DNA of 64,000 bases from Mycobacterium sp. ITM-2016-00317 (GCF_002968295.1 NZ_CP134399.1:3224001-3288000), one strand, 5' to 3'. Positions 18,853 to 28,034 are shown, numbered from the stretch's first letter. Made by a program: numbers and translations. Notes: a model not told the origin generated them from the sequence alone.

Positions 18853-19638
18853 TCACGACAGGCGGTACAACTCCGGCCGCCGGTGACGCAGGTAGTCGAC
18901 GTCCTCGTCGACCTCGGCGCCGACACCAGCGCCCAGCGTCAAGCGGGACTGTGCCGTCGCCACTGCACCGCCACACTCCACGATCACGTCTCCGTCACCG
19001 CTCACGACCCGGGAGCCGCCCACGAACGTGAGGCCGGCCTCGGCACCCACCAGATTGGAATAGACCAGTGAAGTGCGGTTTTCGAGTGCGCGCGACAGGC
19101 ACGCCACCCGGTGATCACGGTGGTAGGGCTCCATGTTGGCCGATGCGACGACGAACAAGTCCACGCCCGAAAGTGCCAGTGTGCGCGCGACTTCGGGGAA
19201 CTCGACATCGAAACAGATCATCGGGCCCAGCCGCAGTCCCGCCACCTCGATCACCTCGATGCGGTCACCGGCCGCAAAGGCGTCGGCCTCGGCGCCGAAC
19301 AGGTGCGTCTTGCGATAGACCCCGGCTACCGCACCCGTCGGATCGATGCACAGCAGCGAGTTGTACACCGCATCGCCGGCACGCTCGGCGAATCCGGTGA
19401 GCAGCACCGTCCCGTGCGCGGCGGCGGCAGCGCACAGTTCCGCAACGGCGGCGGAGGACACCTCCATTGCGGCGGTCCCCACCGTGTCCAGGCGGTAGCC
19501 GCACAGGAACAGCTCGGGGAGGACCACGATGTCCACCCCCGGGTGTTCGGCGAGAATCGCCACCGCGCGTCGCGAGTTGCCGGCGACGTCGCCGGCCACG
19601 GCGGGCTCCTGCACAACTGCCACATCGAGGGTGCTCAT
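18853..19638 (-). CDS. Nitrilase-superfamily carbon-nitrogen hydrolase
   Basis: A 261-residue C-N hydrolase that cleaves an amide, nitrile or carbamoyl bond in the cytosol. The Glu-Lys-Cys triad is visible: LPELFLCGY (about 41), YRKTHLF (about 108) and MICFDVEFPE (about 139). The length is standard for amidase/beta-ureidopropionase-like branches. It starts at ATG 19638, 22 bases after the LLM monooxygenase stop, with the HD gene 71 bases further on, so it is part of the same operon. It probably hydrolyses an amide product released by the flavin monooxygenase. Confidence 0.88.
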   Translation of the reverse strand: MSTLDVAVVQEPAVAGDVAGNSRRAVAILAEHPGVDIVVLPELFLCGYRLDTVGTAAMEVSSAAVAELCAAAAAHGTVLLTGFAERAGDAVYNSLLCIDPTGAVAGVYRKTHLFGAEADAFAAGDRIEVIEVAGLRLGPMICFDVEFPEVARTLALSGVDLFVVASANMEPYHRDHRVACLSRALENRTSLVYSNLVGAEAGLTFVGGSRVVSGDGDVIVECGGAVATAQSRLTLGAGVGAEVDEDVDYLRHRRPELYRLS

Positions 19639-19660
19639 GCCTGTTCCTCGCGCGGTCAGC

Positions 19661-20974
19661 TCAGAACTCCCGCAGCGTTTCGCGCAGCGTGGGCTGCGTG
19701 TACTCGGTCCGCACCAGGCCGCGCCGCTGCAGTTCGGGCACCAAGCCGTCGGTGACCTCGATGACGTGTCTGCGACTCACTCCCTGATTGTGCAGGGTGA
19801 TGAGGAAACCGTCGCCGCCGACCTCGTCCATGAGCCATTCCATCTCGTCGGCGATCGAGGACGGCGTGCCGATCAACGGATAGGACGAAGAGAAGTCGGC
19901 CGAGTCGTAGATCAGCTCACGCAGGGTCTTGCCCGATCCCGGCTGCTGGAACTTGTCGAGTGAGCCCTGCTCGCCGTTGGTCGTCAGATGCGGCAGCGGT
20001 GCGTCCAGGTCGAACTGGGCGAAGTCGATATCGGTGATCGACGAGATCAGCGACATCGTCTGTTCGGCGAACGCCTGTGACGCCGTCATCCGCGCGCGTC
20101 GCGCCAGTGCCTCTTCGGTGGTCTCACCCAGGTTCGGAACCACGAGGTACATGACCTTGATGTCGTCGGGATTGCGGCCTTGGGCCGCAGCTCTGCCCCG
20201 GATGTCCTCGCGGTAGGCCCGCATGCCGTCGACCCCGTCGGCGAGTGTGATGATCGCGTCGGCGTGCTTGGCGGCGAAGTCACGTCCGCGCGGGGACCCG
20301 CCTGCCTGCAGGAAGGTCGGTCGGCCCTGCGGCGACGGAGCGGTGTTGAGCGGACCGCGGCATTTGTAGTACTTGCCGTGGAAGTTGATCTCGTGGACCT
20401 TTGTGAAGTCGGTGTGCACACCGCGCTTGCGGTCGACGACGACGGCGTCGGGCTCCCACGAATCCCACAGTTGGTAGACCAGATCCATGTACTCGTCCGC
20501 CATGGCGTAGCGGTCCTCACGCGGCGGCAGCTCGTCCAGGCCGAAGTTCTGCGCAGCCGCGTTCTCGGCGCTGGTCACGATGTTCCAGCCGAAGCGTCCA
20601 TGCGAGATGTGGTCGATGGTCGAGCACATCCGAGCCAGCAGGAACGGCGGATAACCCAGCGTCGACAGCGTCGCCACCACACCGAGATGCCGTGTGGCGG
20701 CACTGATCAGCGTGGCCAGGTGCGCCGGGTCATGTTTGGGCACCATGCCCACCGCATGCTTGAGCACGGCCTCTTTGGTGCCGCCGAACGCTTCTGAGAC
20801 GGCCAGCTTGTCCTCCATCATGATGAAGTCGAAGCCCGCACGCTCCAGGTTCTTTGCCATCTCGACATAGAACTGACCGTCCCACGGTGTCCCGCCGCTC
20901 TGCTCGAACGGCCCGGTCCACATGTCGGACGTGAAGTTCATGAACCAGCCGAGATGAAACTTCTTGTCTTGCAA
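19661..20974 (-). CDS. LLM-class flavin-dependent monooxygenase (NtaA/SnaA/DszA group)
   Basis: A 437-residue bacterial-luciferase-like monooxygenase using FMNH2 from a separate reductase (none is encoded nearby). It has the group's N-terminus (HLGWFMNF), the SHGRFGWNIVTSAEN flavin/substrate region, and FLQAGGSPRGRDFAA. Members oxidise nitrilotriacetate, dibenzothiophene sulfone, alkyl sulfides or N-heterocycles. The start is a TTG at 20974 with AGGAA 10 bases before it. Second gene of the LacI-controlled operon, between the APC permease and the amidase; a nitrogen-containing substrate is inferred from these neighbours. Confidence 0.88.
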   Translation of the reverse strand: MQDKKFHLGWFMNFTSDMWTGPFEQSGGTPWDGQFYVEMAKNLERAGFDFIMMEDKLAVSEAFGGTKEAVLKHAVGMVPKHDPAHLATLISAATRHLGVVATLSTLGYPPFLLARMCSTIDHISHGRFGWNIVTSAENAAAQNFGLDELPPREDRYAMADEYMDLVYQLWDSWEPDAVVVDRKRGVHTDFTKVHEINFHGKYYKCRGPLNTAPSPQGRPTFLQAGGSPRGRDFAAKHADAIITLADGVDGMRAYREDIRGRAAAQGRNPDDIKVMYLVVPNLGETTEEALARRARMTASQAFAEQTMSLISSITDIDFAQFDLDAPLPHLTTNGEQGSLDKFQQPGSGKTLRELIYDSADFSSSYPLIGTPSSIADEMEWLMDEVGGDGFLITLHNQGVSRRHVIEVTDGLVPELQRRGLVRTEYTQPTLRETLREF

Positions 20975-21036
20975 CTCGAATTCCTACTTTCTCGATACTG
21001 CGGTGAGGGGGTGGGTGCTTGCGAGTTCCGTAGCGG

Positions 21037-22476
21037 TCAGGGCTGCGGCTCGAGCTCGGCGCTCGTGACGGTGGAAACCGCGTTCAGCCGCAACCGCGAA
21101 CGGATGATGAGGCCGACGACGAACAAGAACGCTGTGACGATGAAGGGCGCCCAGTCGACCAACGGCTCACCGGTGCGTGGCCACAGGACGTTGACGATCT
21201 CCACGATCACCCACAGCAGCGCAAGCCATCCCGCGACGTGTCCGGCGCGGCCCAGGAAGGTCGGTTCGGTGCGGTCCCAGGTGCCCCGCATCTTGCTGAT
21301 CGCCAGCCCGACGACGGGGAAGGCGAACGACATGAAGAATCCGGCGGTGACGAATGTGACCAGCAGCGTGTAGATCTGCTCACTTTGGAACGGCAGATAC
21401 AACGCGATCCCGATTGCGCCGGTGACGACCGTGGCGGTCGTGGGGGTGTTGATGCGGTGATGGAGTCTGCTGAGATAGCGGCTTCCAGGCAGCTCACCGT
21501 TGCGTCCGTAGGACCACACGATGCGTGAGACCGCGGAGCTGACCGCGACGACGGTGGCGAAGTAGGCGATGACGAACAGGACCATCACCGCCTTGAACGC
21601 GGGCGCAGGCAGGTACGCGGTGAGCGTGGCTGCCACCGGGTCGGCCTCGGTGGCGGCGGACTCGGGCATGGCCATCAAGAAGGCGAAGCACGTGAACAAC
21701 ACGACGATTCCGACGCCGACGAGGGATCCGACGATCGCCTTGGGGATGTCACGCTTGGGCTGTGCGACCTCTTCGGCCAGCGTGCTCGCGCTCTCGAAGC
21801 CCAGGAACGACCAGCCGGCGAACATGACCGCGACCACGAACGGGGTGGCCATGAACGCGGTGTCCGACGGCCAGGTGAGGGCGCTGCCAAGGGATTCGAC
21901 GCTGTTGACCCGGTGGAAGCACAACAGCCAGATCGCGATACCCACGGATCCGACGACCTCGGCGATCAGGCACAGGAAGCCCACCACACGAACCGCCGCG
22001 CGGCCCAGCACGTTGACGAGCACCGCCCCGGCGAGGATGACCACTCCGACCAGGGACATGAGCTTCTGGTTGCCCGCGTCGAGGTCGAAAGCGGCTGCGG
22101 CGAACAACGCGCCCCCGTACGACACGGCCGTCATGGTCACGATCAGCGTCCACATGTACGCCCAGCCGGCGAACCACCCGTAGGCCGAACCGAGCAGACG
22201 TCGCGACCACTGATAGACGCCGCCGGCCATCGGCCACCGCGACGCCAGCACTCCGAAGGTCACCGCGATGAGGACCTGGCCGATGAGCACGACAACCAGC
22301 GCCCACCAGAAACCGGGACCGGCGGCGGCAAGTCCCAGCCCGAACACCATGTACATCGCGACGATCGGGGAGACGAAGACGAAGCCGAGCATCCCCGCCG
22401 ACCACGTCGTGAACTCCCTCCGCATCGGACTGGCGGTGGTTGTGTCCAGTACCGGACGGGTCCCGAGATCCTCCAC
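21037..22476 (-). CDS. APC-family amino acid/amine permease
   Basis: A 479-residue permease with about twelve hydrophobic helices and APC features: the early glycine-rich unwound segment (GLGLAAAGPGFWW), the PMAGGVYQWSRRLLGSAYGW loop, and the conserved FAGWSFLGFESASTLAEE region in helix 6. Probable substrates are amino acids, amines or similar nitrogen compounds. The GTG start has GAAGGAGCG upstream. It is the first gene of the operon and lies directly behind two LacI-type operators. Confidence 0.88.
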   Translation of the reverse strand: MEDLGTRPVLDTTTASPMRREFTTWSAGMLGFVFVSPIVAMYMVFGLGLAAAGPGFWWALVVVLIGQVLIAVTFGVLASRWPMAGGVYQWSRRLLGSAYGWFAGWAYMWTLIVTMTAVSYGGALFAAAAFDLDAGNQKLMSLVGVVILAGAVLVNVLGRAAVRVVGFLCLIAEVVGSVGIAIWLLCFHRVNSVESLGSALTWPSDTAFMATPFVVAVMFAGWSFLGFESASTLAEEVAQPKRDIPKAIVGSLVGVGIVVLFTCFAFLMAMPESAATEADPVAATLTAYLPAPAFKAVMVLFVIAYFATVVAVSSAVSRIVWSYGRNGELPGSRYLSRLHHRINTPTTATVVTGAIGIALYLPFQSEQIYTLLVTFVTAGFFMSFAFPVVGLAISKMRGTWDRTEPTFLGRAGHVAGWLALLWVIVEIVNVLWPRTGEPLVDWAPFIVTAFLFVVGLIIRSRLRLNAVSTVTSAELEPQP

Positions 22477-22506
22477 AAGCGCTCCTTCGGCGGTGCTGCT
22501 GCGCGT

Positions 22507-22522
22507 ACAGGAACGTTCCTGT
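22507..22522. promoter_or_regulatory. LacI-type operator, perfect 16-bp palindrome
   Basis: ACAGGAACGTTCCTGT is a perfect palindrome with the central CG typical of LacI-family sites. It lies 31 bases upstream of the APC permease start, at promoter-proximal distance. Confidence 0.82.
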
Positions 22523-22569
22523 CGCTACCGGGAGAAGTTAGGCACATCCTGTGTCGTGGAGTTGCCGCT

Positions 22570-22585
22570 ACAGTAACGTTCCTGT
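22570..22585. promoter_or_regulatory. Second LacI-type operator
   Basis: ACAGTAACGTTCCTGT differs from the first operator at one base and is centred 63 bp away, about six helical turns, which would allow co-operative binding or looping. It lies between the lacI-type gene stop and the permease promoter. Confidence 0.8.
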
Positions 22586-22615
22586 TAGCTCGCGCTACCG
22601 TCTGATGACGCGCTC

Positions 22616-23623
22616 CTAGGTGTCGCGCCGAGAACTCGCCCGGACAACCAGTTTTCCGGCCACCACCTCGTGGCGCGGGCCAGCGTCCCGTTCGATCTGG
22701 TCGACCAACATCCGGACCGCTGCGCGCCCCATCTCCTCGGCGTGCAGTTCCACAACCGAGATCGGCACGGGCGCAAGCGCGACCGCTGCACCATCGCCGA
22801 GATTGATCAGCATGAGGTCCTCCGGAACGCGCAGGCCCAGGTCCGTCGCGGCCAGTTCGGCGGCCAGCGCGAGCTGATCGAGGCCGACGAACAGCGCGTC
22901 CGGGGGTTCGGGAGTGTCGAGGATGTCGCGCACGGCGGCGCGGGCCGCCGAGGGATTGAAGGCACCCTGGATGCGCGCCCTGCGGGCCACGAATCCTCGC
23001 TGGTCGCAACATGCGATGAACTCATGTTCTACGGAATGGATGTACGAAGCAGGGGAGTCCGGGGCGATGAGCATCGGCCGACGCGAGCCACCGCGCACGA
23101 GATGATCGAGGACGTCGGCGACGACACCGCCCCAGTCGTTGTCGACCCAGCTCGCCGCGGCGGAGTCGGTGCGCCCCACCGTGCTCGCCGGGGTGCCGCG
23201 GCGGCGCGCCGACTCGAGCAGCTCATCTCCCTTGGCCGGGTCGACGGCGATGAGTCCGTCGTGCGCGACGTCCAACTGCATGTGAGCCGGCGCTACCGCC
23301 AGGAAGAAGCCGCTCTGGTTCGCCTCGATAGCCGCTCCAGCCATGACCCGCATGAAATAGTCGACATGCCAGAATGATTCGACGTCGACATCGCTGGGCA
23401 GCATCGTGATCACCAGGATTCCGGTGCGTCCGTTGCGCAACGAACGCGCCGCGACGCTGGGGCGGTACCCCAACTCGAGAGCGATCTTGCGCACCCGCTG
23501 CCGGGTCTTCTCGGGCAGCGAACCACTGCCGTTCAGAGAATCCGACACCGTCGTCGTCGACACGTTCGCGGCGAGTGCCACATCACGCAACGTCACCCTG
23601 CCTCTGCCGCGGCCACCCCCCAT
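22616..23623 (-). CDS. LacI-family transcriptional repressor
   Basis: A 335-residue LacI/GalR regulator. The N-terminal helix-turn-helix reads VTLRDVALAANVSTTTVSDSLNGSG, followed by the hinge helix (RPSVAARSLRNGRT) and a periplasmic-binding-protein-like effector domain. In the recognition helix STTTVSDSLN replaces the usual S..TVSRVLN. It lies upstream of the operon permease-monooxygenase-amidase-HD; the 139-bp gap carries two operators. It could start at the GTG about nine codons in. The effector is unknown but is presumably the permease substrate or its degradation product. Confidence 0.9.
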   Translation of the reverse strand: MGGGRGRGRVTLRDVALAANVSTTTVSDSLNGSGSLPEKTRQRVRKIALELGYRPSVAARSLRNGRTGILVITMLPSDVDVESFWHVDYFMRVMAGAAIEANQSGFFLAVAPAHMQLDVAHDGLIAVDPAKGDELLESARRRGTPASTVGRTDSAAASWVDNDWGGVVADVLDHLVRGGSRRPMLIAPDSPASYIHSVEHEFIACCDQRGFVARRARIQGAFNPSAARAAVRDILDTPEPPDALFVGLDQLALAAELAATDLGLRVPEDLMLINLGDGAAVALAPVPISVVELHAEEMGRAAVRMLVDQIERDAGPRHEVVAGKLVVRASSRRDT

Positions 23624-23862
23624 GTGCGCCCAATCTAGGCCGTTGGTCGTGAATTCTCAGCCGCAACGGCATGCCGGGGGTGCGGCGCTCCGCCATGTGG
23701 CTACCTGACAAAGGGGCCCTGGCAGTACCCGTAGTACGGGGATCTCCTCGGCGTCTGGAATATCGCCTAGCTTGCGATGAGAGATGCCCGGCGGGATCGA
23801 TACGTGGTCCGCGCGGCGGTATCCATAAACGGTCCTGTCCGACCGAACTAGAAAGGCAACAA

Positions 23863-24655
23863 GTGGTACACAGCCAATTCACCACACATGCCGAACTTTT
23901 CGACCTGAGTGGTAAGCGCGGCCTAGTCACCGGTGGCACCAAGGGCATCGGGATGATGATCGCGCGCGGGCTTCTCCAGGCGGGTGCCCGCGTGGTCGTC
24001 AGCTCACGCAACGAAGAAGCGTGCGCTCAGGCGCAGGAACAGCTGTCCGAATTCGGCGACGTCCGGGCCGTCCCCGCCGATCTCCAGGCACGAGGAGTGT
24101 GAGCGCCTCTCTCGTCTCGTCACGGCCGATTCTGGGAGCCTCGACATCCTCGTCAACAATGCGGGCGCAATGTGGGACGAGCCGTTGGCGACGTTCCCGG
24201 ACGCGGCCTGGGACACGGTCATCGACCTCAACCTGAAGGCGCCATTCTGGCTGGTACAGGCGCTGCTGCCTGCACTTCGCCGCGCCGGGAGCGCCGACGA
24301 TCCCGCGCGGATCATCAACATCGGCAGCATCGCCGCCATCCACATCCCCCAGCGGCCCAACTACTCATACTCCAGCAGCAAGGCGGCGCTGCATCAACTC
24401 ACCAGAGTGCTCGCCAAGGAACTGGGACCGCAGCACATCACGGTGAACGCGGTGGCGCCGGGACCATTCCCGTCAGAGATGATGGCTGCCACCCTCGACT
24501 CGTTCGGCGAGGCGATCGCGGAATCAGCCCCGCTGCGCCGGATCGGCCGCGACGACGACATGGCGGGTGTCGCCGTGTTCCTCGCCAGCCGGGCAGGCGC
24601 TTACCTGACGGGCACCATCGTCCCCGTCGACGGAGGGATCGCCACGACCGCATGA
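23863..24655 (+). pseudogene. SDR-family oxidoreductase with internal frameshift
   Basis: Two overlapping frames make one classical SDR. The first (GTG 23863 to TGA 24102) has the Rossmann motif VTGGTKGIG; the second, from about 24097 to TGA 24655, has VNNAGA, the catalytic Ser (INIGSIAA), Tyr/Lys (YSYSSSKAAL), and the C-terminal YLTGTIVPVDGG. A single extra base near 24091-24096 would explain the break: without it the protein reads through as a normal 263-residue reductase. It may be a true mutation or a sequencing error. An AAAGGCAAC ribosome-binding region precedes the GTG. Confidence 0.82.
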
Positions 24656-24697
24656 GACTTCAACGCCTCGCTTGCAGCGCGGGCCTACGGTGAGTGG

Positions 24698-25609
24698 ATG
24701 GACACCACGCTCGATCTGCGCACCGAGATCCGCGAGTTTCTGCGGTCGCGACGCGCCCGCATCGCGCCTGAGAAAGCCGGCCTGCCCGCTTACGGTCGTA
24801 GACGTCGGGTCGAAGGTCTCCGGCGAGAGGAGGTAGCGCTGCTCGCTGGGGTATCGGTCGAGTACTACGTACGCATCGAGCGCGGCAGCCTGGCCGGCAC
24901 CTCAGAAGGCGTGCTGGATGCGCTGGCGATGGCCTTACAGCTCGACGACGCGGAGCGCGATCACCTGTTCCATCTCGCACGCCAGCCCGCGTCGCCCGAC
25001 GGTCGACGACACCGCAAACCTCCTGTGACAGTGCGTCCGGCGCTGCAGGGGATGCTCGACGCGATCACCGGTGCACCGGCGTGGATCCGTAATGCACGCC
25101 ACGACGTACTCGCCATGAATCAGCTGGGCCGCGCGCTGTATTCGCCGGTGCTGGCCGACCCGCGACGGCCCGCCAACACAGCGCGGTTCGTCTACTTGCA
25201 TCCCAGCGAGGCCGAGTCGTTCTTCGTCGACTACGAGCAGGTGGCGCGAAACGTCGCAGCGACGTTGCGGATGGAAGTGGGTCGTAATCCTCACGACGAG
25301 GTACTCGTGGCCTTGGTGGGCGAATTATCTACGGGCAGTGAGTTGTTCCGGCAGCGGTGGGCATCCCAGGACGTGCGGTTGCACGGATACGGGAGCAAGC
25401 GGGTGAACCATCCGGTGGTCGGCCGGCTCGACTTGAACTTTGAGTCCATGGATCTGCCCACCGACCCTGGACTGCACTTGAATGTCTATACCGCACCTGG
25501 GGGAGGGCGGGCGGCTGACAATCTGGCCCGGTTGGCGTCGTGGGCCAGGCAAGGAACGCTCGCTACCGAGCTTCCTGACCCCAGCATGGAGATTGGGGAA
25601 GAGGACTAG
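24698..25609 (+). CDS. XRE-family regulator with MmyB-like ligand-binding domain
   Basis: A 303-residue regulator. The N-terminal helix-turn-helix includes the actinobacterial hallmark RRRRVEGLRREEVALLAGVS and VEYYVRIERG. The rest is the PAS-like MmyB ligand domain (APAWIRNARHDVLAMNQLGRALYSP). Such proteins usually control an adjacent SDR or dehydrogenase; here the SDR pseudogene ends 43 bases upstream on the same strand. No clear ribosome-binding site; the transcript may be almost leaderless. Confidence 0.9.
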   Translation: MDTTLDLRTEIREFLRSRRARIAPEKAGLPAYGRRRRVEGLRREEVALLAGVSVEYYVRIERGSLAGTSEGVLDALAMALQLDDAERDHLFHLARQPASPDGRRHRKPPVTVRPALQGMLDAITGAPAWIRNARHDVLAMNQLGRALYSPVLADPRRPANTARFVYLHPSEAESFFVDYEQVARNVAATLRMEVGRNPHDEVLVALVGELSTGSELFRQRWASQDVRLHGYGSKRVNHPVVGRLDLNFESMDLPTDPGLHLNVYTAPGGGRAADNLARLASWARQGTLATELPDPSMEIGEED

Positions 25610-25626
25610 CGGCGCTGCACGTCGCC

Positions 25627-25773
25627 CTAGTCGGCATCCTCGTCGTCGCGGTGTGCGGCCTCGATCACCTCGGGCGAGACGGGCCTCTGTAACCACGTCC
25701 GCATCCGCACCAAGCCGCCCGCGACGGTGCCGATGGCGATCACCGCCGCGATGATCCAGAATGCAGTGGACAT
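25627..25773 (-). CDS. Small single-pass membrane protein
   Basis: A 48-residue protein with one N-terminal transmembrane helix (AFWIIAAVIAIGTVAGGLV) and a charged cytoplasmic tail ending in acidic residues (AAHRDDEDAD). The ATG at 25773 is chosen because it places the helix at the N-terminus; a longer in-frame start at 25848 would add 25 hydrophilic residues. Not recognised as a known family. It lies between the MmyB-like regulator and a divergent TetR gene. Confidence 0.5.
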   Translation of the reverse strand: MSTAFWIIAAVIAIGTVAGGLVRMRTWLQRPVSPEVIEAAHRDDEDAD

Positions 25774-25967
25774 AGTCCCAGTGTCCGCCTTCGACAGGTC
25801 GGACGGGTCGATACGCACCTCTTCGTCGTCAGAGCGACCGCCGGCCATGCGGTGCAGGAGTTTACGTCCTCCCGGTATGGCGGGGGGTCGTTCGACCGCG
25901 GATATCGGAGTCAACGTCCGCTGACTGCGGTGCCGGGGCGGGTTGCGGTCAGCTCACGCCGCGGAGC

Positions 25968-26450
25968 GTGTGTGCGCAACGAAACAGGTCGGCGCTGCTC
26001 GCGGCCGCCACGGTCCTCTTCGCCACGGGGGGAGTGGAGGCACCGGCCAAGGACATCGCCGACCGGGCCGGAGTCGGAGTCGGAACGCTCTACCGGCATT
26101 TCCCACAACGCTCCGATCTGGCCAAGGCCGTCCTCGACAGCGAAATCGACGACTGCGCCCAAGCCGGCCCAGCCTTGAGCGCCGAGCACCCGCCCGGTCT
26201 CGCACTGCAGAAGTGGCTGCTGCGGTACACCGCGTTCCTGGCCACCAAGGACGGCCTGGCCTCGGCCCTCGCCTCGGGAAGCACTTCGTTCGACACCCTG
26301 CGTAACCACATCCTCGACACGCTCGAACCCACGCTGCGAGCGCTGCTCGACGCCGCGACCGCCGACGGCCAGATCCGACCTGACGTCGGCCCACGCCAAC
26401 TCATGTACGCCGTCGCGAAGCTGTGCTTGCCCGCCGCAGGCGAGGGGTGA
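25968..26450 (+). CDS. TetR-family regulator, probably 3'-truncated
   Basis: A TetR/AcrR regulator of 160 residues, shorter than the usual 185-200. The N-terminal domain is normal (ALLAAATVLF, DIADRAGVGVGTLYRHFPQRSDL). The ligand domain stops at AVAKLCLPAAGEG, about 25-30 residues before the family end, and the final 50 bases overlap the end of the convergent DHA2 transporter. The 3' end was probably lost or replaced. The start is a GTG at 25968 without a clear ribosome-binding site. Confidence 0.75.
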   Translation: MCAQRNRSALLAAATVLFATGGVEAPAKDIADRAGVGVGTLYRHFPQRSDLAKAVLDSEIDDCAQAGPALSAEHPPGLALQKWLLRYTAFLATKDGLASALASGSTSFDTLRNHILDTLEPTLRALLDAATADGQIRPDVGPRQLMYAVAKLCLPAAGEG

Positions 26451-27951
26451 CCGCGGGATCGGACTCGATGGGACCGGACGGAAACAGCAGACCGCAGACC
26501 AGCGCGCCGGCGGCGAAGATCACCGCACCCCAGAAGAAGGTGGTGGTGTAGCTCTCCATCGCGGCCATCGCCTGGGTCGCGGGGTTGGGTACACGGCCCT
26601 GCAGGTAGTCCGACGCTGCGGCTGCGGCCAGCGCGCTCAGCACAGCCGTGCCGATCGACCCGCCGATCTGCTGGAACGTGCTCACCGCCGCGGAGGCGAC
26701 ACCGGCGTCGTCGGCCTGCACCCCGGATGTGGCGGCTGCCATCGCGGGCGCCATCACCAGACCCAGGCCGAGGCCCGTGATCACCAGACCCGGCACCACA
26801 TGCGTCACGTACGAGCTGTCGAACCCCAACTGGGTGAACAGCAGCAGGCCTACGGCCGCCAGCAACATGCCGGTGAACACCGAGAGCTTGGGTCCCACCG
26901 TGGCCGTGACCTTCGCCAGGGCGGTGGCCGACACGGCCAGCGCCGCGATCATGGGCAGGAACGCGAAGCCAGTCTGCAGCGGCGTGAACTGCTTGACCGT
27001 CGACAGGTAGAAGGTCAGGAACAGCAGGACGGCGAACATTCCTGCGCCGCAGACCAGCAGTGCCGCATAGGCGCCACCTCGGGTGCGGTCGGCCAGAATG
27101 CGCAGCGGCAGCAGGGGATTGGCGACGTCGCGTTCGATGAGCAGGAAGATGCCGATGAGCGAGATGCCCAGGCCGATGCAGCCCAGCGTCACGGCGCTGG
27201 TCCAGCCCTCCGCTTCGGCGTTGCCCAGGCCGTACACCAGCGCGACCAGGCCGCCGACGATGACCAGTGAACCGGGCAGGTCGAGGCGGGCCCGGGTCTC
27301 CGAGCGGCCCAGTGCCGGGACCAGGACGATGGTGCCGATGACGGCGATCAGGGCCAACGGCGCATTGACATAGAGGCACCAGCGCCAGGACAGGTACTCG
27401 GTCAGGGCGCCGCCGAGAATCAGGCCGATCGCGCCGCCACCACCGGAGATGGCACCGAATACCCCGAATGCCTTTGCCCGCTCGTCTTTTTCGGTGAACG
27501 TGACGGTCAGCAGCGAAAGAGCGGCCGGGGCGAGCATGGCGCCGAAGACACCCTGCAGAGCACGGGCGGCAATCAGCACTTCGATGCTGGCCGCCACGCC
27601 ACCGAGCACCGACGCAGACGCGAAACCGATCAACCCGATGAGGAACATCGGCTTGCGTCCCACCAGGTCGCCGAGGCGGCCACCGACCAGCAACAGAGAT
27701 CCGAAGGCCAGGGCGTATCCCGTGATCAGCCACTGCCGGGCGTCGTCGGAGAAGCCCAGGTCCAGCTGGGCCGACGGAAGGGCGATGTTGACGATGGTGG
27801 CGTCGAGCACCACGACCAATTGGGCGAGCGCAATGACGCCCAGGATCAACCACTTCGAGCTACCGATGGCGCGCTTGGCCCCGGGTTCGGGTGCGCGGTG
27901 CCGACCGCCGGCGCGCGGTTCTGCCGGGCGCGTTGAGTGAAGAGTGGTCAC
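26401..27951 (-). CDS. DHA2-family (EmrB/QacA-like, 14-helix) drug:H+ exporter
   Basis: A 516-residue MFS exporter with about 14 hydrophobic helices. DHA2 features are LDATIVNIALPSAQ in helix 1, the loop motif GGRLGDLVGRKP, and the antiporter motif C region (GAISGGGGAIGLILGG). It would pump drugs or lipophilic compounds out of the cell. The GTG at 27951 is preferred because GGAGG lies 5 bases upstream; the ATG at 28014 would run through the operator. It is divergent from a TetR gene, the usual repressor arrangement. The 3' end overlaps the convergent TetR gene by 50 bases. Confidence 0.9.
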   Translation of the reverse strand: MTTLHSTRPAEPRAGGRHRAPEPGAKRAIGSSKWLILGVIALAQLVVVLDATIVNIALPSAQLDLGFSDDARQWLITGYALAFGSLLLVGGRLGDLVGRKPMFLIGLIGFASASVLGGVAASIEVLIAARALQGVFGAMLAPAALSLLTVTFTEKDERAKAFGVFGAISGGGGAIGLILGGALTEYLSWRWCLYVNAPLALIAVIGTIVLVPALGRSETRARLDLPGSLVIVGGLVALVYGLGNAEAEGWTSAVTLGCIGLGISLIGIFLLIERDVANPLLPLRILADRTRGGAYAALLVCGAGMFAVLLFLTFYLSTVKQFTPLQTGFAFLPMIAALAVSATALAKVTATVGPKLSVFTGMLLAAVGLLLFTQLGFDSSYVTHVVPGLVITGLGLGLVMAPAMAAATSGVQADDAGVASAAVSTFQQIGGSIGTAVLSALAAAAASDYLQGRVPNPATQAMAAMESYTTTFFWGAVIFAAGALVCGLLFPSGPIESDPAVTPRLRRASTASRRRT

Positions 27952-27961
27952 TGGGCCTCCA

Positions 27962-27983
27962 AAACGGAAAGATTGTTCCGTTT
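27962..27983. promoter_or_regulatory. TetR-type operator, 8-bp arms
   Basis: AAACGGAA (27962-27969) and TTCCGTTT (27976-27983) are perfect inverted arms around a 6-base spacer. It lies 11 bases before the exporter GTG, overlapping its ribosome-binding region, and 51 bases before the divergent TetR gene. A looser GGAA/TTCC pair follows at about 27999-28012. Confidence 0.75.
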
Positions 27984-28034
27984 CAATGTAGGCTATCCGG
28001 AAGAACGTTTCCATTTCGAAGAGTGGGGTAGGAC

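Noticed and set aside
26090..27853. 587-codon open frame on the minus strand
   Set aside because: Alternative frame of the DHA2 exporter running past its stop; lacks hydrophobic helices.
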